Below are positions 22,401 through 32,459 of a stretch of 64,000 nt of DNA, one piece after another. Source of the stretch: Diphasiastrum complanatum (lineage: Eukaryota; Streptophyta; Lycopodiopsida; Lycopodiales; Lycopodiaceae); contig CM055096.1 in the NCBI GenBank assembly GCA_029204225.1, forward strand, positions 42,154,901 to 42,218,900, read 5' to 3'. Within the stretch, counting starts at the first letter, position 1, and each line of letters starts with the position of its first letter. Below the pieces are notes generated by a model. That model was not told the origin of the DNA. It saw only the letters and a program-made list of their open reading frames with translations, and did not search any database. The position numbers and the translations under genes were made by a program.

Positions 22401-25400
22401 AATGCATTCCCAAGGAATGGGAACATAATTGGGGACATGTTCCCTAGTCACAATTTCTCCAAAGACTCAAAAACAAGATACACGATGGAGGAAGCCTTGG
22501 GAACATCTTACTTGGTCACAATTTCTACTAAGACCTAAAAGCCAAACAAATGGAGGAAACCAACAAATCTAGAACATAAACTAGGATCAATAGTAGGTTT
22601 CAAAATCTAGGGAATTCTATTGTACGAAACGCATCTATGCCAAGTTAGTGACTTCTTGTCATGCCGTCTTTGTGATATCAAAGCCAAAGCTTGCATGTTA
22701 AAAGCCTAGAGTGTTGAGGAAGGAGTGCTTCCAAGTGCATAAATACTAGTCCCATAACCATAGAGTGTTGATGTAGAAGGGTTGTTCAATGTTATTCAAT
22801 GCTTTGCATGATGAAAAATGTACTATGTAGCAAAGCAAATTTGGTTCTGATACAACTACGTGTATAATTAAGAAATATACAAAGCATAGTTGATTCGCTG
22901 GGTCTGCGATTCGCGATTCTGCGAATCGCGATTCGCGACCCAGAATCGCAAAAAAAAAAAAAAAAAAAAAAAATTTGGAAAAATAGCTTATTGCTGAAAT
23001 TTTTTTAGGGGATCAATGGTCAAACCAGCGTTTTGCCTCTCAGAAGTGCAGTAGATGAGGCACAAACAGATCTTATTTTCAGTAGCTATCCGGTTGTCAT
23101 TTGCTCTGGTACTCAGTAAATGTTAATGCTACAGTTTGGACTATCAACTGTATGGATGATGATCACTTTTGCAATTGGTTCACTGGAGATGTGAGTGCAA
23201 TGTACATACAGTTGGGGGCATAAATATTGGGCCCTTCTCGGCACGCATTTGGACCCCATTTTTATCTACAGGGGGGCGGTGGCATTTTTATCTACAATGT
23301 CTATATAGCAAGAAGCTCTAGGGGGTTCGGGGGACAGTAGCCCCCCGGGAAACGGGGGGTTCGGGGGGCGGAAGCCCCCCGAGAAACAGGGGGTTCTGGG
23401 GGCAATAGCCCCCTGGTGGGGGGTTTGGGGGGCAACGCCCCCCCCAAGACAGTAAGGCCTCTTCATGATTTGGCCTTCCAACTCCCCAAGTAAAAACACA
23501 CTTTTTGGTGTTTTGCACCCGAAACAGTCAGCAAACTACACAATCATAATCCCCTCGATCAGAGCTTTCATCTGATACCCATATTGCCTAAAAAAATTTC
23601 AAAAAAAAAAAAAACGATTCTACACGATTCTAGGAAAATCCCGAATCGCGAATCGGAATCGCGATTTGGGAATCGCGCTGCAACTATGATACAAAGACAA
23701 ACCATTAAAAAAAAATTAAAATTAAAAAAACCTTCTCCATAACGACCTAAAATACCAAAACACAATGCATCTATGGCTCAAGTAATTTACATATGATTTT
23801 TTTTTATGGTAGTGCCACTACATAAATGTGATGTTCATCTTTAATATCCATATTGTCATCTCTATCCTTGTGGCCATGTTCATACTTTAGTCCTCACATT
23901 ATTTGAAATAATTCTAAAAGGGGAGGGAGATAGTCTTGTTGTAGAAATTCTCACTCCTCGCTAATAATCTATAGTCTATCTGATTTAAATTAGTTTGAGA
24001 TGGTGGTGCTTGATGAGTGTGTTGTGCAACCATAGTTGCACAACATTTTGCTGCAACTTCGTGTGCAACATTCATATTCCCGATCCTCGTCTGTATGCTC
24101 TCTCTCACCAATAACAAATGGTTACTTCGTGCACACAATTTGGATCATAATGACAAGGGAACGAGAACAAGATCGTCCTTGAAAAAAAGGGGATGGGAAC
24201 GGGAATGCCACGTCAACATAATAACATATAATGAAAACATATACATATATATCAAAATTTGAAATTTATAGAATCTTATATATTGAAATTACAAATAATA
24301 TAAACAAACAATATTTCAAATTCCACTAGTGAACTTTCGATGGATGTGGAAGAATGCTAACATAAGCTAGATAAATACTTTCAATTGAACTCTCAACAAC
24401 TAAAGTTGAGAAGATGATACCTCATATTGATGGCCTTGAATAGAATCAAAGTCGAAGCAGCATAATACAAACGTTGGAAAATTCAATGAATTTGAAACTA
24501 TTTATGAGCCACACACTATGCCAATTAAGCACAATGTTTTAACATCTATTATAGCAAACAAAGTTGGCATTACACGTCATTGAATTCCAACAATATGAAT
24601 GTGATGATTCTAAATAGAACAAGAGCTGATTATCTGTTGTAGCAACATCAATCACCTAGTGAACAATAAAATTCTTTATTTCAGGCCCAATCTTCCATTA
24701 ACCTATTAAGAATAGATGCCCATGGTATGGGGTAATAAATACTTTTACAATATTCTTTTAAAATCTCTTTTCATTATTCTTCAAGCTAATCTTTTGAGAA
24801 TCATAGGTTCAAGGAGAAGAAAAATCACAAGAATGTGGTCTAAGAGGGATGTGCTTGCAGAAACCAATTTTTCTATGGAGATTCAAGATTTAAAGTTAGC
24901 TTCAATATATGGAACTGAAACTAAACACATTTCTGGGAAAAAAAACATTTCTAGAAACGCAATTCTGGTACAGAATCGCAAAAAAAAAAAATTGGAAAAA
25001 TAGCTTATGGCTGAGATTTTTTTAGGGGAGAAATGGTCAAACCAGCATTTTGCCTCCCAAAAGTGCAATAGATAGGGCACAAACAGATCTTATTTTCAAT
25101 AGCTATTTGGTTGTTATTTGCTCTGGTTCTCAGTAATTGTTAATGCTACAGTTTGGGCTATCAACTCTATGGATGATAATCACTTTTGCAATCATTTCAC
25201 TGGAGATGTGAGTGCAATGTGCATACAGTTGGGGGCATAAATATAAGGCCCTTATCGGCGCGCCCCCCTGCTACTATCGCCGGGGGGGGTCCGCCCCCCG
25301 GGTGGGGGGATTGAGGGCAGCGCCGCCCAAAGCAAAAAGCGGAGTTCTGTCTCACTCAATGTTTCATCCAAACGCGTTTCGAACAAAGAAACGTGTTTGA

Positions 25401-27745
25401 TACGCCCTGTTTCGAAACAAGCCCGTTTCGAAACGCGTTTCTTACGTTCGAAACGACTCTTATAATAGTGCGAATTTTTTTGATTGAGGAAAGCCACCAT
25501 ACGCAGTTTCTCTACTTGAAATTGCATTCTCTAGAGCATTCTCATGAAATTGGACCTACTTGGTACTAGTCTTTCTATGACATGTCTAGACCCCAAAGAA
25601 CCCATTGAAACGCATTAAAAAAAAAAAAAACCCTAAAAAAAAGTCCCGTTTCGAACCTGAAGCTCCTGTTTCAAATGCGTTTGAAACGCGTTTCAAACTC
25701 GTTTTGAAACGACGTACAAAACGGACCCATGAAACATTGGTCTCACTGGAACCATCTGTGATCGTAACGAGCAGGCTAGAGGTTAGTTTTGAATTTTCAT
25801 CCTTGACAGAACCCAACATGGATTAATGCACCTAAACTTGACCGAATTATTGTATCAGAAATGCTCGGCAACATAAATAAACATAATGGCCTTATATGGT
25901 GACTATTCAGTGTCGGACAATAACTAGATGAGAGGTGGATGTAGTCCTGAAGTGTTGCCTCGTGCTGCTCTAGCTTTTGGACTTTGGCGGCTTCTGCATC
26001 TGTATGCTATTGTGCCACTTGAAAGTCTTGTTTGAGCTGATCCAGCTCAACGTGTAGTTTGGTGTTGTTTGTAGGCAGGGAAGGAGGCCGACCTTCCAAT
26101 CCTATTTTCAGCTACGAGCTGGTTGAGCAAGGTACCCAACTATTGGTAGTTTGTCGTTACATCCCGTGGAGTGGCTAGAGTTGTGGCGCTAGCTACCAAA
26201 AAAAAAACATTTCTGAGAAACGCTCCCAGAATCCAGAAACACGTTTCTGAACCGCATTTCTGACCGCATTTCCAGAAACGCAGTGCAACTATGCTTTGAA
26301 CTCTTCAGTTATCTTCACAACATATCAAATGCTGCATATCTCAAAAATCCTGATCTAGTATTTTAACTTCAAATTGAAGTTGATATGTGATCACTGCACT
26401 GCACTGCATGGTTTAGCTACTTTTCTCAACAGTTTTTAGACTAAAAACAATCTGAATTCCAAGCATTGTGAAAGATAAAAGCTGTTACAAGAACAAATAA
26501 AATGCCTTGCTGTAATTTTTTTTCCAAACTCAATGTCATATTAAAATTACACTGTATGTCATGCTACAAAAGGAACTCACCTGCCGCACCATGTGCAAAG
26601 TGGCATTTGTCCCCAAAAGGACAATGACCAGTGGTCTCCCATTTGTTGCATATGCGAGTTTTCCAATTTGGTGGCCGTGGCATAGGACCTCCAGAAGCAC
26701 TACCACTTCCTCCGCCGCCTCCGGAGCTTGAAGGTGGAGTTACATTCATGTCTGCACTTTCCCTCGCCTGCCTCTGCTGAAATACTGGATCTTCATGAGA
26801 AAAATTGCATCTTTCACCGTAGGGACAAGTCCCATCAGCAAAGTACTTCTTACATGGCCGCGATCTGTGAAATTTCTGTGGCTCAGGAGTAACAGTTGAG
26901 CCAGAACCTTGAGATTGGTTCGAAATCGAAGCTGAAGCATGGTTAGCACAACCTCCCCCTGCTTCCTGAGTGGCCACTAGATCTTCCCATCCTGGCGGAG
27001 GTTTTCGAAGCTCCTCCATTCCATGTGCAAAATTGCAATTACTGTTGTAAGGGCAATTCCCAGCCCTGAACCTTGCACAGAGCTTTGTTTTGAAGAAAAT
27101 GCTCCCCGTACTGCTCCGTCCACGCATTGGACCGCTGCCAGATCCTCCATTCTGACCTCCCTGTGTGCCCGATCCACCTCCAAACCCTAACCCTCCTTGA
27201 AACGGACTAGACCTGGAATTCGGGCCGTTGCCATGTTCCAAACCAGCACCCCCTCTTCCACCACTATTACTATTCATTCCGGAACCGGGCACAAAACCAA
27301 CAGAACCTGCAGCGCCATATCCAGCAGCACTACCACCAGGAACCTCCCCCCCGAACCCTAATGCTGCACCGTCACCTCCATTGGAAGGCTCTCCACCAAA
27401 ACCCTTCAATCTCTTCAGAGACGGCTCATGAGCAGAGGGGGTGTTGCGCCCGTGTCCATATCCAAAACCCCGACTGTGCTCAGCGGCCTCGGCATCCGAT
27501 CCATAGCCGCCTGCTCTACCTCCACCCCATCCGCCTCCAGCTTGATAACCTCCTGGTCCTGCCTTGAGAGGAGGGGGGGAAAGGGGATCGCCATAGACGT
27601 CGTCATCGGCCCATGCGTCTTGCTCTGCTGCTGGTGCTCCTCCTCCTCCCCCTGCTGCTGCTGCAGAATCCCAAAAGCCCACTCCATCTCCTCCTCCTCC
27701 TCCGATCACCCCCATTCCCAGCTCCGCAGCTGCTGTGGTATCCAT
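16454..27745 (-). CDS. Triple CCCH zinc-finger protein (C3H12-like), two exons
   Basis: Exon 1 is 27745-26581 and exon 2 is 17097-16454. The donor is GCAG|GTGAGT and the acceptor CCACAG|AATT; the phase-1 join restores [15 protein letters not shown]. The product is 602 residues. Three C-X7/8-C-X5-C-X3-H fingers are visible: C223/C231/C237/H241, C298/C307/C313/H317 and C366/C375/C381/H385. The first 210 residues are Gly-rich. A conserved block [20 protein letters not shown] lies at 464-483 in exon 2, as in Arabidopsis C3H12-type proteins. CCCH proteins generally bind RNA; the target here is unknown. The start chosen is the first in-frame ATG, immediately after a GA-repeat 5' UTR. Both exons are free of stops or shifts. 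The 9,484-bp intron is the oddity: it is filled with repeats but its splice sites are intact. Confidence 0.9.
18014..18281. repeat. GGACGCG / CGCGTCC word array
   Basis: Three G+C-rich blocks made of GGACGCG, CGCGTCC and CCGGACGC words are separated by poly-A/T stretches in an otherwise A+T-rich intron. The architecture resembles the ends of the hAT-like elements further along, but I found no target duplication. Confidence 0.7.
18452..18525. repeat. Short CGAATCGTGATCG / CGAATCAC word array
   Basis: It follows a poly-T run and contains GCGAATCGTGATCGC, a near-palindrome, and CACGAATCACAACTCGAACC. It may be one end of a degraded element; the partner end is not found. Confidence 0.45.
18871..18990. 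repeat. Degenerate tandem repeat with GGCCTTGGGCCCTAT
   Basis: Units start at 18871, 18920 and 18959 and share GGC(C/T)TTGGGCCCT and TTGACATTTAGAC. Downstream (19090-19200) is a TATAAGTAGGG box with CT-rich sequence, reminiscent of a solo LTR, but the ends cannot be defined. Confidence 0.7.
19403..19446. repeat. (CT)n microsatellite
   Basis: Pure CT run of about 22 units in the CCCH intron. Confidence 0.95.
20090..20260. repeat. Second GGACGCG-type word array
   Basis: Two G+C-rich blocks, both containing GCA(C/T)CCACCCCGGAC-like sequence and GGACGCG words, flank an A/T homopolymer core. The blocks are direct rather than inverted copies. It is related in wording to 18014-18281. Confidence 0.65.
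21456..21677. mobile_element. hAT-like miniature element 1 (222 bp, TTCGAACC words)
   Basis: Terminal inverted repeats are CATAGTTACAT and ATGCAACTATG (one mismatch). An 8-bp target duplication, CTCGTTCG at 21448-21455 and CTCATTCG at 21678-21685, has one difference. Eight-base duplications and CA...TG ends fit the hAT superfamily. Inside the left end is a 12-bp-arm hairpin (21482-21493 with 21503-21514; CCGATTCGAACC). A T-rich core and a right block of GGTTCGAACC words follow. It has no coding capacity. Confidence 0.85.
21942..21983. repeat. (GAAAGAGA)n short tandem repeat
   Basis: About five GAGAAA/GAAAGA units in the CCCH intron. Confidence 0.9.
22290..22450. repeat. GGGAACAT / ATGTTCCC word array
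   Basis: Repeated GGGAACAT, ACGTTCCC, GGAACATAA and ATGTTCCC words surround a perfect 14-bp palindrome GGGAATGCATTCCC at 22398-22411. GGGAACGGGAATGCC words recur at 24195-24211, so this could be one end of an element interrupted by the insertion at 22885. Confidence 0.55.
22885..23688. mobile_element. hAT-like miniature element 2 (804 bp, GCGATTCGCG words)
   Basis: The target duplication ATACAAAG is perfect (22877-22884 and 23689-23696). The inverted ends are CATAGTTG and CAACTATG. The left end holds a hairpin-forming array of GCGATTCGCG and GCGAATCGCG words (22898-22943, closed by CTGGGTC/GACCCAG) and then a poly-A run. The right end (about 23617-23680) repeats the same words. The core, 22941-23243, is shared with the element at 24908-26293. 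It also holds a G-run hairpin array (23321-23445). No transposase is encoded. Confidence 0.92.
23321..23445. repeat. Tandem G-run/C-run hairpin array
   Basis: Four units of about 30-35 bp, each with the form G5-6, TTC/TTT, G5-6, about six other bases, then C5-8. Each unit can fold on itself, and the G runs could form quadruplexes. A related single block occurs at 25260-25327 in the sister element. Confidence 0.9.
24908..26293. mobile_element. hAT-like element 3 (TTTCTGAGAAACG words), host of a nested insertion
   Basis: The right end is clear: TTTCTGAGAAACGC and related AGAAACG words (26207-26280) run into GTGCAACTATG (ends 26293), the same terminus as elements 1 and 2. The left end has ACATTTCTGGG and ACATTTCTAGAAACG words (from about 24918) but no intact CATAGTT, so start and target duplication are unresolved. 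The core 24971-25260 aligns with 22941-23243 of element 2. It is interrupted by another element at 25357-25739. Confidence 0.65.
25357..25739. mobile_element. hAT-like miniature element 4 (383 bp, GTTTCGAAACG words), nested
   Basis: The target duplication GTCTCACT is perfect (25349-25356 and 25740-25747). The inverted ends CAATGTTTCAT and ATGAAACATTG are perfect over 11 bp. Both ends carry arrays of GTTTCGAAACG, CGTTTCGAA and AAACGCGTTTC words; the centre has a poly-A run. It is inserted in the G+C-rich part of element 3. Confidence 0.93.
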
Positions 27746-27777
27746 CTCTCTCTCTCTCTCTCTCTCTCCCTCTCTCG
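27745..27777. repeat. CT (GA in the mRNA) repeat in the CCCH 5' UTR
   Basis: It abuts the CCCH start codon and would place a GA repeat directly upstream of the ATG in the transcript. Confidence 0.9.
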
Positions 27778-27960
27778 CAATGCCGAAGAAGCACAAATCT
27801 GATAGATGGACGCCGATATAAGGGGGGGTCCCCGGACGCTATAATTGTTGGCCCCACCACTCGGATCTTTACCACGTGGCATCACGCCATGTGGACTCAT
27901 TTTGATGATTCGCTGAAAACACGTGGCACAATATCGACGTCAATATAAAAATCCAACGGT
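27778..27960 (-). promoter_or_regulatory. Putative CCCH promoter with G-box motifs
   Basis: Within 220 bp of the start are CCACGTGG at 27872-27879 and CACGTG at 27920-27925, plus GACGTC near 27937. G-boxes/ABREs are bound by bZIP and bHLH factors in light or abscisic acid responses (family knowledge). A weak TATAT lies near 27816. Regulation is inferred only from these motifs. Confidence 0.45.
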
Positions 27961-28159
27961 AATGGATTGAAGTTGTGCTGTGCCACTAAGAGATACGAGG
28001 GGTAGCCTAGGCACCTTTTTGCGTGAATCGGACGATGTGACGCTGTTTCGTGTCTTCCGGGCCCCCGGTTGAAATTTGACGGACGTCATGCACGTCAAAA
28101 CCTGTAATTTACGAGCTAAAAAAACGTTCTGGACGTCAAGGGCATTTGCATTGTACACT

Positions 28160-30651
28160 TAACCTTTCAAACATGAGGACCATTGTTGAGCCGGGTATAT
28201 AGGTGCCCCAGTGGGGCTGTATTAAGAATGGTATCCCTAGCTAATACATGATTTTGTAATATTAGGGTTCACACCTTACTAGGATTGGTTTTAGCTCATC
28301 AACACACATGTCGATACTTGGATTAGGGGCAGAAGGATCGATTTTCATTGGCCTCACATCATATGCATATTACATGCAAAAGGGTCATGCTTTTCATTGA
28401 ATGCATACTACCCTTGAAAAAAGTTTAATTAAAAAAAAAAACAAAAAAAAAGCTATATACTTATACATGGGTTTATACTCGATTGGTATCACCCTTGCAA
28501 TACCCAGGCCGATTGATATCAGCCACCAATTTCTAAACATGGTTATATCCATACCTGGCTGGTATTAATTTTTTTTTAAAAGTGTAATACCAGGACCAGT
28601 TGATATTAAAAATATCAATACCCGACTCGGGGCTTTGTTTGCTTTTTCTTTGATAAAGCCAAGCTTTAAAAATAAAAAGCAAACAAAGCAAAAAAAAGAA
28701 TGAAACCCTAGCCAAAAGGAAAACTTACTTAATGTAATACATTCCATCTAAAATCAATCAAATTATTAAGTTATGTGTGATTCAAGTCACTAGCTAAAGG
28801 ATTGCCAATGATAGGTAATGCAAAACGTTGGGAAGCAACCATTCTTGTAATTAGGATTCGTGGAAAAATTGAAAGTGCTTTCAGAATGCTGTAAAATGAT
28901 AATGTGGCAGCACAATAACCTGGCATTTTACCACAACCTCCACACAAGAAAACAAAAATCATTCAACTGCTTATGAAAGCATTCATTTGTTTTAAAAACC
29001 TAGCAATGTGATGGATTGAGATGTTGTCCATACTCCCTTTGATAGAGCTTGTCTATATAGCCTAACACAACAATTGACATCAAGCTCTATGTCTCTCTCT
29101 CTTAAACATGGAACAAGGACTATAAATGCATGAGCACTTTCAATTGAGATGCTAAATAGTTTTTGTTGAGTTTTTCAAAAACACTTTGATCATTTCCTAT
29201 CGAAAACTATAGATGTCGTCAGTTGAGTAGTTTGGGCACACATGTTGTACGAACTAGAACAATTGGTTAGAAGCTTACAATACAAGCATAGATATTATAA
29301 GCCTAGAGATGGAAAAAATCTTCTTGATGTTCAAGAGGGTGAAACCAAGGATTAGTACCGACGAGGACATGACATTTGCCCCTATGTTTTGGAAAAATCA
29401 TTCCAAGAATAGCTTTGCATATCAAATTGTATACCATTCGCAACTAAAGGAGTCGGTTTGTTGTGGGGACTATTGGAAAATGGAAACAAGTTGTATATAA
29501 AGCGAATAACAATTCAACAAGGATAGTTCGAATGACTTGTTTGATACCGATAGTTTGATATTCGATAGAAGAAACAATTGCTAATGTAATAACAAAACTA
29601 TTTCGTTACTATCATAAACACAACTTCTTATCATTCACAAGTGCGAAAATGAATGATAAAGAAAGATCGCTTCATTGCCAATTATCACAACTCAGATCAA
29701 ATAGCATGAATAGCATAAACAAATCAACAATTTTACTTATAAAAAGTAGATTTTTGGTAAGATTCAAAAGTAGTTTTTACCATGTCCTCCTCAATGGGAT
29801 CTCAGCTTGTATATTTTGCTTTTTTGTTGTCCTATGGTTGTTTACTTGGTACTTTCTCCACGAGTTTCTTTGACCTCCCTAGAGGTGCATGCCCTCTTGC
29901 TCTTTTCTGTGTTCCTTGTCATAATTACACTATGTTTTTGCATGTGATAGTGTTCAAGCCCCCAACAAAAAGGTTATACACTCGACAATGCTCACATGCA
30001 GCCCTAAAAAAATTTGGAGTACGAATGCGTGTTCGCTTATTGGCCATGGTTCGCTTGTATGTTGTATTGTTTAGAGGCCTTTCTAGGGTAGACTATGAGT
30101 TGTGCAAGTTTGTTGGATTAGTGATGTGTTTCTTGGTGGACATTTTTTTTGCATCATGTCTGAGACATGTTCAAGTCACATTGTACTAAAGAGGGAGTAT
30201 GGTTTCCCTCTTCGGCATAGAGGTTGTTGCTGGGGTTGTGAATTTTTCAAATGTGCTATGTGCATCTTGTAAAATAGTTGTCATGTGTATCAAATCAGAT
30301 AATTCATCACAAGATAGTCGTCATATCTTTATGTGTAGGTTTGTGCAATCACGGTCCAGTGATTGGTGAAGAGCATTGGTTTTGGCTTTTTTAAACTGAA
30401 CTTCTCAGTAAAACCCATTTGTAGTAATACCACACACCATATCTAATCTCTTCGGCGGACTATACTTATTCATCCATTTGAGTATGAATCAATTCTTAAG
30501 ATCCTATTGGTAAGAATGCTTGAGCTGTGATTATATCTTTGCATTTACATTCTTTTAGACTGTTCTAGCTTCTAGCAGCCCATAAGAACGGGAGAGTTGT
30601 TCCGCAACTACTTCTTCTCTCTTCTCCGTTCGTGTCCTACCGCCTACAAAT
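28160..30651. other. A+T-rich intergenic stretch
   Basis: No convincing gene. GGTATTA, TGATATCA and AATACC words recur at 28455-28620, and a 16-bp inverted repeat pairs 28632-28647 with 28674-28689. The open frame at 29649-30189 is hydrophobic but matches nothing I know. The sequence before 30652 is probably an LTR whose start I cannot place. Confidence 0.4.
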
Positions 30652-31821
30652 TGGTATCATAGCTTAATAAACTGAGAGATTATTCTATTCTATTACTGTC
30701 AATATGTCTCTTACTGGTAACTCAGAATCATTGACAAACTCAATGGATCTAACTTCTATATCTGGAAGTTGAAACTTTGGATGATGTTGATAGATAGAGA
30801 TCTTTGGGATGTTGTAGAAGGCTTTCAAATGAAACCAAAAGATGGTGATCATCAATAAGCTAAGGCATGGAAGATCAAAAATCAAAAAGGCCCTAGCATC
30901 GATCACGCTCAATCTGGAAAACTCCCAAATATCCCACATTACCACATGCAAATCCTCTAAGGAAGCACTGGATTAATTATCGAATCTATATCATACTCAA
31001 GATGTAACCACTAGGTTGCACCTTAGAAGGAAGTTCTTCACACTTAGTATGTCTGATTCTACAGCCATTACTTCTCACATCAACAACTTTAAATCTTTAA
31101 TGGATTAGTTGTCAGTTGTAGGATGTGCTATTCAAGATGATGATGCTATTATGACCTTGCTTTCTTCTTTACCAAAGTCCTATGAACACTTTGTCATGAT
31201 GATCTCCACACAACCCAACCTCACTCGATGATCGGTCATCTTCTTCAAGAAGAAATACGGAAAAAGACCAGCGATCTGTCCGTCAAAGACAAGTCCTTGG
31301 CCCTATACACCAAGAAGAAAGACTATTCCAAGGGCAAGAATCAAGTGCAGCAGCAGAAGCCTCATACTCAAGCTGAGAACAGTGGATCGCGCAAGAAGCT
31401 TTTTTGTAGATATTGTAAGAGAGCTAATCATGACATCAAAAAATGTTGCATCCGAATCTACAACGAGGCAAAGAAGCAACAACAACAATAGCCGAACTCT
31501 ACCTATGTGGCAGAATTCAAGGAGCAAGATTATGATGGAGACAAACCATCACATCTGTTGGGCTTACAACAGTAGCAACGAAGACTACAATAGCTAGTAT
31601 CTGAACAGTGGCGCTACCAACACATGACTTCTAGCAGAGAATGGTTTACTGAGTATGCAGCTTATAGTAGAGATAATTTCATCTACCTCAGAGATTCAAG
31701 CATCTTCCGCGTGGAAGGCAAAGGGACAGTCAAGATCGTATTCAAGAACGATCTTTCTATTTCTATTCCGAATGTTCTTCACATACCTCAGCTATCTAAG
31801 AACTTGCTATCATTGGAATGA
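30652..31821 (+). pseudogene. Copia copy E: leader, gag, zinc knuckle and protease
   Basis: TGGTATCATAGC (30652-30663) is a primer-binding site. Gag starts at the ATG near 30704. It contains LKLWMMLIDRDLWDVVEGF and LHLRRKFFTLSMSDS with several stops and shifts. A CCHC knuckle, CRYCKRANHDIKKC, lies near 31406. The protease begins YLNSGATNT (31590s) in place of LDSGAT, so the catalytic Asp is Asn. It continues in 31624-31821 to IPNVLHIPQLSKNLLSL. The copy is from a different Copia family than A-D. It ends abruptly at 31821, where Gypsy sequence starts. Confidence 0.8.
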
Positions 31822-31992
31822 GGAAGCTCTAAAGGCTTTCCAGAAGATTAAGGATGCATTGGTCTCAGCACCAATCTTACGACCACCCAATTGGTACATT
31901 GAGTTCCACGTGCATACGGATGCATCGAAGTATGCAGTTGGAGCAGTCTTAACCCAGCCAGGTGAACACAAAAAAGTTGAAAATCCAATCAT
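31822..31992 (+). pseudogene. Gypsy RT-RNase H fragment
   Basis: EEALKAFQKIKDALVSAPIL, then FHVHTDASKYAVGAVLTQPG is the connection and first RNase H motif of Ty3/Gypsy polymerases. Only about 57 codons remain. The sequence after 31992 (repeated CTCGCAGA words to about 32110) is not recognisably coding and may be LTR. Confidence 0.75.
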
Positions 31993-32459
31993 AGGAACAA
32001 GTTGTGCGAGAGATCACTTCCTGCGAGAGTTGAACCCTTGCAGACAGCCTGAACCCTCGCAGAACCTTCGCATAGCAGTCAAATCACCTTCTGAACTCTC
32101 GCAGACTACCCTGAGGTCTTAGAATTTTGTGAAGAAGGTACCTGCCAAAATTTGGGTGGAACTGAACAAGGAAAAGTGATTTCACCTAATACGCACTCTA
32201 AATTTCACTATATAAGAGCTGAATTCGAGTCATTTGTCACCTTTGCTAGCGAAGTTCTGCCGAAATTTCCACTGAAAATACCAAGTTTTCTATTTTCAAC
32301 CAGACTTCCTACTAGCTGTCATCTGCTCATATTAAACACTGATTTGTGCTCTGAACTACAATCATTGTCCTCCAATACTCATTATTCTCAGTTTTGTATT
32401 GTTCCATTTTTCACCGTCTACTTTTTTGACTTTTTCGACCACTAACCATCATTGCTGAC

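Larger units (their letters stand above)
17098..26580 (-). other. Large repeat-filled intron of the CCCH gene
   Basis: A 9,483-9,484-bp intron between the two coding exons. It contains at least three hAT-like miniature elements with target duplications, several G+C-rich word arrays and two simple repeats. No coding sequence is recognised in it on either strand. Confidence 0.85.

Noticed and set aside
23266-23518. Pro/Gly-rich frames on the minus strand
   Set aside because: They are translations of the G-run/C-run hairpin array.
29649-30189. Open frames with hydrophobic stretches
   Set aside because: Two overlapping frames of similar length, no motif and no promoter or splice signal; treated as chance.
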